Below are positions 11,582 to 21,773 of a stretch of 64,000 nucleotides of DNA, piece by piece; position 1 is the first letter of the stretch, and the number at the start of each line of letters is the position of its first letter. Source of the DNA: Penicillus capitatus. Lineage: Eukaryota; Chlorophyta. The stretch spans positions 341,587 through 405,586 of the forward strand of contig OZ287713.1 of the NCBI GenBank assembly GCA_965649825.1, written 5' to 3'. The notes beneath the pieces were generated by a model. The model ran no database searches, had not been told where the DNA came from, and worked only from the letters and a program-made list of their open reading frames with translations. The translations under genes were made by a program, and so were the position numbers.

Positions 11582-13632
11582 ATGCAGTCCCTACCGAAAT
11601 TTTACACTTCGAAGAACCCGGGGTCGATTCACTGTTTCAGGTATGGAAGCCAAGAAAAGACGTTCGTATCCGAACGTGTCCCGCCGTTTTGTGAAAGGAG
11701 TCGGTCTGTGCGACGGGAACAGAGACAGAGGCCATCATTGAGACCCTTTTGCCGCGGCGGTGGCTCAGCAGGATCGGGTGGAAATGGTGGACGGGGTGGT
11801 GGTGGTGAATGGTTTGAATATGGCGACAGCGATGACTCCTCCCCGCAGAACTTTGATTTCTTGGCGGCGCTGACACTCATTTCTCAACAAGACACACCAA
11901 AGATCGTACACCCCTCGCTTCTTTCGCTGACGGTTATGTGATATGTGGCATTCAGCCGTACTATGTGATTGCAGAAGATAACGGAGGAGAGGCGGCGGGA
12001 GAGAAAGAAGCGGAGGAGGAAAGTGGGATGCCCTATGTAAAACCGGCGCCGAAGCCGAAGCCTATGTCTCTGAGTATTCAGCCCGGAGGGCTCTCCTGGA
12101 TGTTGATGCTTCTGCTCGTTTCTGGCGGATTCTTTCTCTGGAGGAGATCACGAAACCGAAACGCAGCTCCTCGTGCGGTCCACACACGCAAAACCCCACT
12201 TTCTGATCTATTGCCTCACAGAAGAGGAGATCAACGCCGAAGCGATAGTCCAGAGCGTGGTGGAAAACCAGACAGAAGCCCATCTATCACAACGTCCCTT
12301 CTTTCTCTCGCCCAACATTTCTGACTTATTTTTTTCACAGAGGCTGAGCCCGAGACACAAGAGACGGTGCAAGATGCCGAACGACGCGAAGGTAGGGGCC
12401 TCAGCCAATCGGTCGTGCAGGACACCAAGGATGGTACCAGGTGGATGCACTCCAGACTTTGATAAAGATCTCGAGGAGCAGGATGCCTTGTTCGGTACGG
12501 AACGAGACGTCAAGATCGAGAAGCAGCCGTCCGGGATTGAATCGGCAAATCCCTCTGAAGAGTCTCTGCCGCCCAAGACAGAGACGCCCCCAACAGCATC
12601 TGAACCTCCTGCCGCTTCTGCTGTGATCCCTCCACCGCCTCCAGATGTCTTACAGAACGCCAGGGAGACAGAGACGTCGATCGAGGCGTACAATGACGAT
12701 TTGGATCAGAAAGATGCGATGTTTCCAGACGAAAGGATGTCCGAGAAGAAAGAATCCGTTTCAGAGCCTGCCTCTGCCCCAGGCATGTGAGTTTTTCGTT
12801 GGAAGTGGTGAATCATGTGTGACTCTGAAAGGTCCCCTTCTCGTTTCTGTTCTTTTGATTCCAGACACACAGAATCCCAAAATCGTCAGACTGGTGTTCA
12901 AATTCATGGAGACGTCATCAACGAAGGAACTGGAAAAGGAGATGTGTGCCAGGTGACAACATGAATTCCCTCTTCATCTCTGAAAATGATTATCTACATT
13001 GCCATTGTTTTTTGATGGAATGGTGCTTGTTTGCTTGTTTGTTTATGCACGGACAAAAACTCTAGTACTGACTGTTAAAAGTGCTCTCGTGTTGGTGTTA
13101 GATGGGTGTTGTCGCCGACGTCGCAACTTGATGAAGGTTCCAATCAAAGCGCCGCCACAGATTTTAGCGAAGCTCGCTCTCTTAACACAGAAGCACAGGA
13201 GATCGATTCACCTCTTTCCGAAAAGGAAATCGAGGATTACGATTTTGAGAATCTTCCCAAGAAGTATGACCTGATCGAGGAAGATCTGGGACCACCTATT
13301 AAACCAACGGGTACGCTCAGACCCCTGCCTCGGATCGCACGTGCCTGATCCCTGTGATGTGACTGATAGCTGTCGATTTTACCCAGCCGGCTTTGTGGGA
13401 ACTCGAGGCACCGGAAACAAAAACCAAGAGTGCCACAACAGATGAGCGGACACAGACAATGCGATACTTGTTGAGCAACGCCGATTTGATGACCGAAGCG
13501 TTGAAGATGATGGAATCCAGCTCGCATCCGGTCGATACCGCGAAGCTCATACCCGATGTTGGATCGATTGGCGGCGCAACGAAGAAATCGAAAAAGAAGA
13601 AATCAAAGAAAAAGAAATCTGCCGCTGCATAA
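11582..13632 (+). CDS. Unrecognised single-pass membrane protein, multi-exon
   Basis: Several exons can be followed. A Gly-rich segment (about 11755-11830) is followed by FEYGDSDDSS. Then YYVIAEDNGGEAAGEKEAEE precedes a hydrophobic span (LSWMLMLLLVSGGFFLWRR, about 12085-12145). Acidic, Pro-rich exons follow (DFDKDLEEQDALF, ASAVIPPPPPDVL), then EIEDYDFENLPKKYDLIEED. The protein ends in a run of Lys (KKSKKKKSKKKK) before TAA at 13632. Introns fit at about 12291-12340, 12392-12440 and 12788-12865, but the 5' end is uncertain. The layout, with a variable N-terminus, one membrane segment and a long charged cytoplasmic tail, does not match a family I know. The DLEEQDALF/DLDQKDAMF pair suggests an internal repeat. 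Confidence 0.5.
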
Positions 13633-13735
13633 TCCTGCCAACCATCAGTTTTGTTTTCTTATATGCGTGCGATTGTTTATCGTGAGCGAACGAGCGATAA
13701 AGTGTGAGATATATGGATGATAACTCGACATCATC

Positions 13736-14257
13736 TTACACAGTGGGCATTCCGAGACCCCGTTCGTTAAATGTCCCGACGCAGACGATCTCGGAAGGCT
13801 CGACATTCAGATTCAAGATCTTCAATCGAATATCGGTTCCCGCAACGATGCGCATTTCTTTCTCGACCGATTCGAATGCGCCGTCATTATCTGGAACGAA
13901 TGCAAAGGATTCAGGAATGCAGTGAGACCCAACGAAAATTTGCACAGGACCGGCTTCAGCAATAAACCCCGTCGAAAAGACTTCGCGTACGGTGACATCC
14001 AAAATCTGCCCACGGAAAGGACGAAACATGATGCAGTCATAGCGCACATCGAATGTGGCGAGTCCCGTGCCGTCGGGTCGGATCAATCCTTGTCCGACAT
14101 CGCGCAGACGGGTGACGCAGACGCAGTATCCATGCTTTCCGAGACAAACGCCTTCGACCTTCGTCTTGACCGTCGTTTCGATAACAGCGCGCAGCTGAGG
14201 GCCAAAGAACTTCGGATGCACATCAATCGACTTGGACAGCGTCAGGTAATAGAACAT
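13736..14257 (-). CDS. RPB7: DNA-directed RNA polymerase II subunit RPB7
   Basis: An intronless frame of 173 residues starts MFYYLTLSKSIDVHPKFFGP, the canonical RPB7 start, so the in-frame ATG 33 nt upstream is not used. The SHS2 half (VEGVCLGKHGYCVCVT) and the OB-fold half (VFSTGFIAEAGPVQIFVG, SHCIPESFAF) are both complete. RPB7 pairs with RPB4 to form the stalk of RNA polymerase II, binding emerging RNA and helping initiation. Only 54 bp separate the upstream gene's stop (14312) from this start, on the same strand, so the promoter must lie inside or very near the preceding gene. Confidence 0.95.
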   Translation of the reverse strand: MFYYLTLSKSIDVHPKFFGPQLRAVIETTVKTKVEGVCLGKHGYCVCVTRLRDVGQGLIRPDGTGLATFDVRYDCIMFRPFRGQILDVTVREVFSTGFIAEAGPVQIFVGSHCIPESFAFVPDNDGAFESVEKEMRIVAGTDIRLKILNLNVEPSEIVCVGTFNERGLGMPTV

Positions 14258-14311
14258 TATGGCCGAGATGATGGCGCATGTTGCTGCCACAATGAGGCTG
14301 GACGATGATCG

Positions 14312-15442
14312 TCATTCTTCGTTAAGTATAGGCCGCAGGCGTTGCACAGAGGCTCTCCTGAAAATCGATCCTTGCGCCAGAACGGCGTTGTTCGGGTTCC
14401 GCAATTGCGACACGTCTAGAATAGAACCGTCCGCGACGCAAGAGGCGTAACGAAAGCGCACTCGATTTTCAAACTTCGCCCGACGGCCTCTCTTCGACTG
14501 TGTCCGCTTCACGGGCTCTCTGCCTTTACGTTTGAGTTCATCCATGCCGCCAGGAGATGTGCGTGGATCGATGAAAGGTCTTGGCGAGGCAAAGAACGCC
14601 GGCCAATCCAACGGACCGGCAATCTGCCCGTCACTGCCGATGGATGCACTCAAGCCATTGTACAGTCCAGTGAGATAGGCATTCCGCAACGCCGTCTACA
14701 GCAGCACACATATAACAGTATATCTCAGGTGTTGACCATCTACGTGAACAGCGGCTTCGTTGGTGATTAGATGCGATGCATCACCAAAAGTCCCCGGGGG
14801 TGGTGGTGCATCGATGAACTGCACTTCACCGCTATCGGGTAGAAACACACCAACGCTCGAGGCACTTCCATGGATCTCATTCTTTTCATGGTCTCCTGTG
14901 ACGACGGGAGGAGATAGATGACGGTGCCGTACACGAAAGTCTTGGTGTGATGCGAGTGTGGGTGATGGGTTTAGCACAGAGGGTTGTCCAGCGTGATGTA
15001 GTGGAAAACGCATTTCGCTGGACAGCGAAGGTCTTTCCAGCATGACTGCTGGAGCCTCGGTGGTTTCCGGCGCTTCTCGTTTGATGTTTGTGTACTTCAC
15101 CGTGGCGTCTTCCTGTGCGGCACCAAAGTCGACGACTGACAGAGGGTATGTGACTTCGGTCGGCGTTTGGGTTCCAACGCCGTCTGTTTCAACAACCAGC
15201 GCCGCCGTTTCTGTCGTGTTCGTTTCAGGGTTGTAAACACTTAGCGGTATAGCCGTGTCCGTTGCCTGCGAAGCATCCGTCACAATACGGCACGGAATCA
15301 TTCTCTGCGCAGCGGCACGTCTCGCAAATAGTATGACCTGTAACAAAAAGCCAAAGCTAACACGAACGCAGCGGCGACCGCGCTTCCTTGTTCCCAAGAA
15401 ATTCAGATGGCTCCAAAGGACGTACCAGCAGTACGTAACCAT
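14312..15442 (-). CDS. Unrecognised protein with N-terminal hydrophobic segment
   Basis: ATG at 15442. The long 5' reading frame is interrupted by a likely 48-nt intron (about 14696-14743), after which the frame continues TALRNAYLTGLYNGLSAS to the stop at 14312. A further intron around 15340 is possible. The N-terminal 45 residues contain a hydrophobic stretch (VSFGFLLQVILFARRAAA). The middle is Thr/Pro-rich (PETNTTETAALVVETDG), and the C-terminal third is basic (LKRKGREPVKRTQSKRGRRA). I do not recognise a domain. It reads in the same direction as RPB7 and lies tightly upstream of it. Confidence 0.45.
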
Positions 15443-15536
15443 CGAAGAAGATCTCGTGATCGTTTTAGTACATTACTAACGATCACTCCAGTCAGCAAAA
15501 AATAAAGAATAAGTGCTCATCAGCAGCGAGATTTGA

Positions 15537-16439
15537 TCAGAGATCACAATCAACCATGGCGTCGTCGACTAACGCCTCCTCCCAGCAACGCGGGGCGACG
15601 CCTGTTCGCTCATGGAGCCACGTTTCGACTGGAGGAAGCACTGTGTTCAAAAAAGGATTCCAGATCCCACTGACAATGCAGTAATTGATGTCAAACGGTG
15701 ACCGGTGATGCCGACCGTGCTCCGTCGTCGATATCAAGATGCCTCTCTCCTGCCAGGATAACACCCACGAAGGTAGATTTCCCTTCTTTGTATGCGACCA
15801 TGCATGAAACTGCTGACTCAATATCACCAACATACATCCCACAGATCCAAAGATCTCCATCCATGAAGGCAGATGTGCCCAAAGCAGGAATGCCGAAAAG
15901 GGCAGTGCAGGAAGACAGATTGTATGGATGTTGTTGCAGAGTTGACGATGCGTGATCGTCCATGGGTAAAGGTGATGTCGCTGAAAGCCATCGATCTGGC
16001 TGCCAAAGACAGGTGTGTTTTTCGTTCCGTAGTTGTCGACGGCCCAATGGTAAACGCCGCTGAGGACATCCGCCGCCAGATAGCCGCCAAACGTCGCGAA
16101 CAGAGCGCCCATCGCTTCATACCAGTTTCCGACGCTGAGGGCGCTACGTCCGAGCAGCCAGAAATTCAGTCCAAAGGTCACGGCCACAATGCATCGCTGC
16201 TTCGAAGTGCTCTCCAACTGCTCGCTGGCCAATTGACGCTCCACCCACGAGACTCCATTCTCTTCGAGCGATCCATCTCCTGCATCAACGCTGTGTGCTG
16301 TTTCGTCGACGGCAGTGCTCGCGTAACGACGGAGCAACGTGCGATGTATCGCCGCGAGCCGTTGTCGGCGAGATAGCGGCTGTGCATTAGCGAATCGAGA
16401 TCCGACCGTCCGGACTTCACAGACGCTGTAACAGGACAT
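15537..16439 (-). CDS. FAD4-like / plasmanylethanolamine desaturase-family enzyme
   Basis: A 300-codon frame. After a basic, Ser/Arg-rich leader (about residues 1-45, RRQRLAAIHRTLLRRYAST) come two or three membrane spans and the histidine clusters of the Kua/TMEM189/FAD4 family: GVYHWAVDNYG, GFQRHHLYPWTITHRQ, QQFHAWSHTKK, TTEHGRHHRSPFDINYCIVSG and WNPFLN. The end (VAPRCWEE) resembles plant FAD4. FAD4 makes trans-3-hexadecenoate on plastid phosphatidylglycerol; the animal relative PEDS1 makes the plasmalogen vinyl-ether bond. The leader and the FAD4-like C-terminus favour a plastid enzyme, but this is inference. The ATG lies 23 nt inside the 3' end of the upstream gene (see Part 2). Confidence 0.85.
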   Translation of the reverse strand: MSCYSVCEVRTVGSRFANAQPLSRRQRLAAIHRTLLRRYASTAVDETAHSVDAGDGSLEENGVSWVERQLASEQLESTSKQRCIVAVTFGLNFWLLGRSALSVGNWYEAMGALFATFGGYLAADVLSGVYHWAVDNYGTKNTPVFGSQIDGFQRHHLYPWTITHRQLCNNIHTICLPALPFSAFLLWAHLPSWMEIFGSVGCMLVILSQQFHAWSHTKKGNLPSWVLSWQERGILISTTEHGRHHRSPFDINYCIVSGIWNPFLNTVLPPVETWLHERTGVAPRCWEEALVDDAMVDCDL

Positions 16440-17987
16440 CTAATCGTACAATCGATGATGGATCGACATTGCTGAAAACGTGTTGATTGGACCGCAACGG
16501 CAACATGTCTGTCGGTACTGGAACGGGCGCAGCATCGAGAAGCGTCTCCGGCGACGGCGATGAGGTCGTCGAAGTTGGCGCCGATGGCTGAGAGGGAGCA
16601 GCTTTCCATGGATCTTGAACGGCTTTCTGAAACGCCTCCGATGGAACGTAGGCATCGTTCGTGGGGTGATTTTTCGCGTCTTGCCATTCGACAGCGTAGG
16701 ACGGTTCTGTCTCGGCGTCATCATCGTTATCGTCGTCTTCCGTCTCGTCATCGGATCGTTTCCAAAGGGGTCCCCCTGACCCAGATGCCATCATCCACTC
16801 TTCTTCGGCATCGTCTTCGGACGCGAGCGAAGGGTTTTCTGTTTGGACCGATTCTGTCACGTCAGATGAGGGGACAGCCTCGTCGACAGGAAACGCCTTT
16901 TCCGCAACAGATGTCCAAAGGCCACGCCATCCGCTTCCCTCTTCCGATGGCTCTTCCACACTCGCCCTTAGCTTCCCGTCTGCGTGTATGTACCCTTCTT
17001 ACATATAGTCGTGAGCGATCGCAGATGCAGGACCTGTGGATGGCGGCGGTTCTTCCGATGTTGATCGACGACGAAGAAGAAAGGCGACCAGAAGGACGAT
17101 CCCTCCTGCGACGATCGCGGGTGCCGCTCTCTGAATGCGTACACCGTTCAGCTCGATGCGTCGCCCTCCGATGGACGGGATCCGTCGGATGACGTCTCTC
17201 ACTCGGTTCTGCAGTCCCATCCACGTCGTACCCGATGTCGCACTTTCTTGAAGACGTGACAGTTCGAAGGGTCTCTCTGTCGCAGCACCTTCTTCTTCCA
17301 TCTCGATAGCTTCATCCAGCGACGGAGCGTCTCCCTCAGCGACCTCTTCTGAAATCGATGATTCAGCAGGGGCAAGGACCTCGGGTGACGATTTCTCCTC
17401 TTCTGTTGGATTCTCCGTCGTCGTCACACGGCGCCGTCTTTCCTGCTGTTCGTCACGGACCCCGCGGTCGCGTATCTGCCCCGGAACCGCTCTCTTCTCG
17501 ACGACGATTTGTCCTTCGGCCGAATCCGACAGTGCTGGTGCGTCCATGGTCGCCTCTTTGAGCAAACGCAACAACTGGTCATCCGTCGCTTCGTGCACTC
17601 TATCACAGACAGATCAGCCATCCACACACCCAGTCCTCTGTATCTCACCGTTTCTCGTAGTCTTTCATCAACAGACGCTCCAATTGCTGCCTCTCGACCA
17701 TCACTGTACTATCCGCCGCCGTTGCCCTGTATCCCGCACGTGCTGTTTGTCTTCAGACGCATGCAGATGGATGCACGATACTTCTGCCCTGCCGTCGTCG
17801 GTTCTGCCAGATACAGCAGTGCACTGAGGCCCAGTGCCGTGCCAATCGTTGCGACGCGTTTGACAGCGACTCTACATCTCTGTGCGTCGCCGCGTCCCCG
17901 CGTCATCGTCACCTGTTTGCGGCGCAGCTTCGTTCCTGCGCCGTTAAGCGTACTGCGCGTTCGAATCCACGTCCCCGAGAGCGTCAT
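16417..17987 (-). CDS. Unrecognised membrane protein, signal-type N-terminus, acidic tail
   Basis: ATG at 17987. The leader is Arg-rich followed by a hydrophobic stretch (VATIGTALGLSALLYLAEPT), so it could be a bipartite organelle leader or a signal anchor. A likely coiled coil follows (MVERQQLERLLMKDYEKR, then VHEATDDQLLRLLKEAT), then an acidic region, a second hydrophobic span (PAIVAGGIVLLVAFLLRRRS) and a Ser/Glu/Asp-rich tail ending RLDVLLQRL. Introns fit with correct phase at the ends of the leader and the coiled-coil exon, and as a 36-nt intron at about 16963-16998. That short intron joins what would otherwise look like two separate frames. No family recognised. The 3' end overlaps the FAD4-like start. 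Confidence 0.5.
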
Positions 17988-18400
17988 GACACAAGTCTGT
18001 ACGACGCAACATCGACGACGACAACGACGACGTTTTCAACGTTCACTTCGTTCAGTTCACGCCAAAATCGTTTACCTCTTGTCCGCGAGTTGACTTCGTA
18101 TACGCGTCCATCCATTCATCGAAATCGTGCTTCCATCGTGAAGCCTTGCGTCAGCGCCCTGACCACCGCGCCGACGACGGCCACTTTTTGTGCAACAGAC
18201 AAAAACGACGAAGACGACGTCATCATTTTGTGCGTCGACTGAGTCTCGGCGGAGCTAGCTCTCTAAAGTGAAAGTCCACCGTTTGCTTCCGGAACGTTAA
18301 GGTAACGGAACGCGTCGACGCCGCCAAGTACTTGGGCGGCGTACATGCGTTTGTTCGTTCGCCAGGCCCTAAAGCGCGTCTGCTTGTGCGTTGCGTAGGT

Positions 18401-19693
18401 ATGGAGTGCAGTTTGTGTTGCGAGGCTTTCACGGAGGAGGGTGCCCATGTTCCGCGTAATCTCGACTGTGGCCATACCTTCTGCACCGTCTGCATTGAGC
18501 GTCTCGAGACGCATGCGCCATTGCGTCAGGGTCCACGATGCCCAGACTGTCGAGCAGTGATTCGTTTCAACCGACGAACGGTCCCAAACCTGCCGAAGAA
18601 CTACAAGCTATTGGAACTGATAAGGGAACAGCGTGCTGCTGCTGCTGCTCAGCAACACCACCACCACCAGCATTCGCGTCAGCGACACCATCATAACAGC
18701 CACCACCATCATCCGCACGCGCAGCAGCAGTCATCTCAGCAGAAGACGCAACGTATGACGCCTCCTTCCTCGAGCCACAGCTGTGCCTCATCTGCCATGA
18801 CAACCTGTTCGACGGCAGTGGGTCTACCTGTGGTTCCAGCATCGCGCTCGCGTCACGGAATGATGTACGCAACAGCAGCGCCGCCACCGCCGCCAGCCAT
18901 GGGCAGTTACTTAACGCCACCGCTGATCACAGCTCGTCTGGAAGAGTGGATGCCGCTAAGGCCTGTCCCATCTCTCCCCGATGGCCGGTCGATGCGTTTG
19001 GGATCATTCGGTGAAGACGTGCGTCCGACAACGACGACGACAAGGATTGCAACGAGTGCTTCGGAGGAGACGGTCTCCAGGAATCGAACCCCGTCTGTCC
19101 TCCCTCCTGTCCGATCACCCGAAGCACTGCCTGATGTTCCTGAAGCTGTTGAGAGTGGAAGAGCCGTGACGGGGCCAGATGGCAGACTGGTCTGTAAGTT
19201 CTTTCAAGAAGGGACATGCCGTTATGGGCACAGCTGTTGGTTCCACCATCCCGTTCTCAACGAGAATAAATCGATGTGTCGACACTGGATGAAAGGGCAA
19301 TGTCGTATGGGACTGATGTGCAATTTCCGTCATGGGAAGCTTCCGAGTCCTACTCAGCGTTCACCCACACAACAGCGACCGTCACATCAGCAACAGCTGT
19401 CACGTCACCAACACCAATGTCCACTACCGCCACCGCCACCACAACAACGGGACCCTTCTGCACCAGGACCGAGTGGCGAAGGCCCTGTGCAACCTGTTCG
19501 GCGCACGAGTCCGTCTGTTGTCATTTTTGTGACCAGTTGTGGAAGCACTGTCCATCATCCAGCTCCTCAGGCCAGACAGGAGCGTACATGGGGGAATCTG
19601 CCAACTCAAGCAGGAGCTGCTGGGCGGAGCTTCAGTCCAGAATCTGAAAGATTCTTCGACGATTTTAGCAGCAGCTCCTTTCATCAACAGTAA
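18401..19693 (+). CDS. RING plus double CCCH zinc-finger protein (makorin-like layout)
   Basis: The ATG at 18401 is chosen because the RING finger begins at once: MECSLCCEAF, then LDCGHTFCTVCIERL and CPDCRAVI, a C3HC4 pattern. A long Gln/His-rich, low-complexity stretch (about residues 85-130) follows, then Pro/Ser-rich sequence. Two CCCH fingers come at about residues 265-310: CKFFQEGTCRYGHSCWFHH and CRHWMKGQCRMGLMCNFRH. The tail is again Gln/Pro-rich. RING domains act as ubiquitin E3 ligases and CCCH fingers bind RNA, so a role in RNA-linked ubiquitination is a fair inference. Makorins have the same modules in another order. The 430-codon frame has no intron, and CAN and CAC triplet runs cause the homopolymers. 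Confidence 0.85.
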   Translation: MECSLCCEAFTEEGAHVPRNLDCGHTFCTVCIERLETHAPLRQGPRCPDCRAVIRFNRRTVPNLPKNYKLLELIREQRAAAAAQQHHHHQHSRQRHHHNSHHHHPHAQQQSSQQKTQRMTPPSSSHSCASSAMTTCSTAVGLPVVPASRSRHGMMYATAAPPPPPAMGSYLTPPLITARLEEWMPLRPVPSLPDGRSMRLGSFGEDVRPTTTTTRIATSASEETVSRNRTPSVLPPVRSPEALPDVPEAVESGRAVTGPDGRLVCKFFQEGTCRYGHSCWFHHPVLNENKSMCRHWMKGQCRMGLMCNFRHGKLPSPTQRSPTQQRPSHQQQLSRHQHQCPLPPPPPQQRDPSAPGPSGEGPVQPVRRTSPSVVIFVTSCGSTVHHPAPQARQERTWGNLPTQAGAAGRSFSPESERFFDDFSSSSFHQQ

Positions 19694-20498
19694 TCCCCAC
19701 CCATTCTTTCTCTTTCCATGCATCTTGATGCTGCCTCAGTCGATTGGGTGGGATTGTTATTGATTGATTGATTGTTTCATTGGTCGGTCGAAGAAGAAGA
19801 GGATGAAGAAGAAGAAGTGGCATAGCACAGTTTTCCTTTGGGACCGGGACGACTTCAAATAGCGTGACATCACATAAGCTCTTGGGTCTTTTAGTTTTCA
19901 GCCGATACTGTCAAGAAGATGGATGCAGATTTCTCAAGTATAAAAAACGCACCTGTGTACAGAATCTCTGTATTTTCTTGACTGAGGAGAGATGGACATG
20001 TCGATTCTTTTCTCGGTACGTACGTACGTCGTTTCAAAATCCCAGTTAGCAAGCGTCCGTATGCAGATTAGCTTGCCCATACATACCCATGTTATTTATT
20101 TTTTCTAAGGGAGATGATCCAAAAGATGTGTGTGTCTCTACTGGGGGGACCTGGACTGCACATTCGCTGTCATCCTGGAATTTTGAGAAGCCTTGTGATG
20201 GCAATGCTTTTCCTCAAGCTTTGATGAACATCACCTGCACCGCCGCCGCCGCCGCCGCAATCTGATACCGATGAATAAAGAACCAAAGGAGACAATTGAT
20301 CAAAAAACATACAAACTACGAAGAGAAACAGTTGACATCGATGATCGATCGTTAAGAAACGGATAGACAAGAACTCCACGCATAAAGGCTGCGCGATAAA
20401 ACGCATGCAGACCAAGCGTGGTACCGTGGACATGCACATAATGTAATAGTCGGTCTTTGCCCTTACGATGGACAGACGTCCCATCATCCATCAGCCTT
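19694..20498. other. Intergenic with microsatellites
   Basis: No gene seen. It contains purine-rich GAA repeats (about 19788-19820), a TACG run near 20020 and a GCC trinucleotide run (about 20237-20260). It lies between two convergent genes and so is probably 3' flanking sequence. Confidence 0.5.
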
Positions 20499-21701
20499 TC
20501 AGGCCTCTTTACCGTCGGCTTGACGAAGGGTGCCCAGTTCCCTGGGAGCACTCGTCTGCACGACCATGCTCTTAGCAAGAGCTGTCACATCACCCGTCGC
20601 CGCCAGATCCTTGGCGACCTGTTTCTTGATCCAGTCGTACGTCAATTTCAGTCCATCCTTCAGAGAGACCGTTGGCTCCCAGCCCAGCTTCTCCAGAATG
20701 AGCGAGTTTTCAGAATTCCGTCCTCGGACGCCTTCTGGTCCAGGAATGTGTTTGATCGGCAATGTCTTGCCTTCAAAGCCCATCACCATCTCCATCATCT
20801 CGTTCATGCTCACCATCTCGGTGGTGCCCAGATTCAACGGCTCTCTGAAATCCGATTTCGTGATCCGAATGATCCCCTCGACGCAATCGTCGATAAACGT
20901 AAAGCTCCTTGTCTGTTTGCCATCGCCCCACATCTCGATCTCTTCTGTGCTCGTCAGCACTTTGCGACAGAATGCTGCCGGGGCTTTCTCTCGACCGCCT
21001 TTCCACGTTCCGTGTGGACCATAGATATTATGAAAGCGTGCCACACGGCATTCGATACCAAAATCCATATTGTAGTACTTGCACACCTCCTCCCCTGACA
21101 GCTTCTCCAGTCCATAAGCATCTTGTGGCTGAGCCGGCCAGGCATCGGACTCCTTCAACCCGCCACCTTCAACCGTCGTCTCCATCTGCTTCGTCTCCGG
21201 ATAGCAGCAAGCACTGCCTGCATAGAAATACCTAGACAGGCAACGACATCATGATCCATGTGATGTGACTGTTGGCTGTAGAGACAAATACCTTGAGACA
21301 CCACACTGACGAGCGGCCTCGAGGACGTTAAAGGTAATCATGGTATTGTTGTAGAAGATGACAGAGTGATTGGACTGGATGAAGCCCATGCCACCCATAT
21401 CGGCTGCTAGGTTAAACACATGCTGACACCCCGTGCAGACTGTCTTGCAGTTTTCAAAGACGCGCAGATCCACCAGATGAAATTCATCACAGAATTCGGC
21501 CTCTTCAAAGTGCTCGTTGCGTTTCCAGTCACAGCCAACGATGTAGTGCCCCTCAGACTTGAGGCGTTTGGCCAAGTGCGAGGCAATGAAACCACCGGCG
21601 CCGGTGATGCAGATGCGCAGTTTTTCGGCCGGCCAGTACGGTTCGAAAGGATACGTGGCGAGATCGGAGACCGCATGGTACTCCTTGGCGACGGCAGACA
21701 T
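20499..21701 (-). CDS. GME: GDP-D-mannose 3,5-epimerase
   Basis: Exons 21292-21701 and 20499-21231 (60-nt GT-AG intron) encode 380 residues, the usual length. The start MSAVAKEYHAVSDLATYP agrees with family alignments. Visible features are the Rossmann nucleotide motif GAGGFIASHLAKRL, NLAADMGGMGFIQ, the catalytic YxxxK as AYGLEKLSGEEV, and the GDP-sugar binding region RFHNIYGPHGTWKGG. The enzyme converts GDP-mannose to GDP-L-galactose (and GDP-L-gulose), committing mannose to ascorbate and cell-wall L-galactose synthesis in the cytosol. It diverges from the ERMP1-like gene with only about 72 bp between start codons, which suggests a shared bidirectional promoter. Confidence 0.95.
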
Positions 21702-21773
21702 AGGGACTGTGATAAGGCGTTTGGCGAATGGGGTTGGTGCGTTCGGGTGCTGCGCGTGACAAAGACCTGACAA

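Noticed and set aside
16959-16998. Gap interpreted as boundary between two separate genes
   Set aside because: The downstream frame would have to start at GTG; a 36-nt intron with GTAAGA donor and AAG acceptor joins the frames in phase instead.
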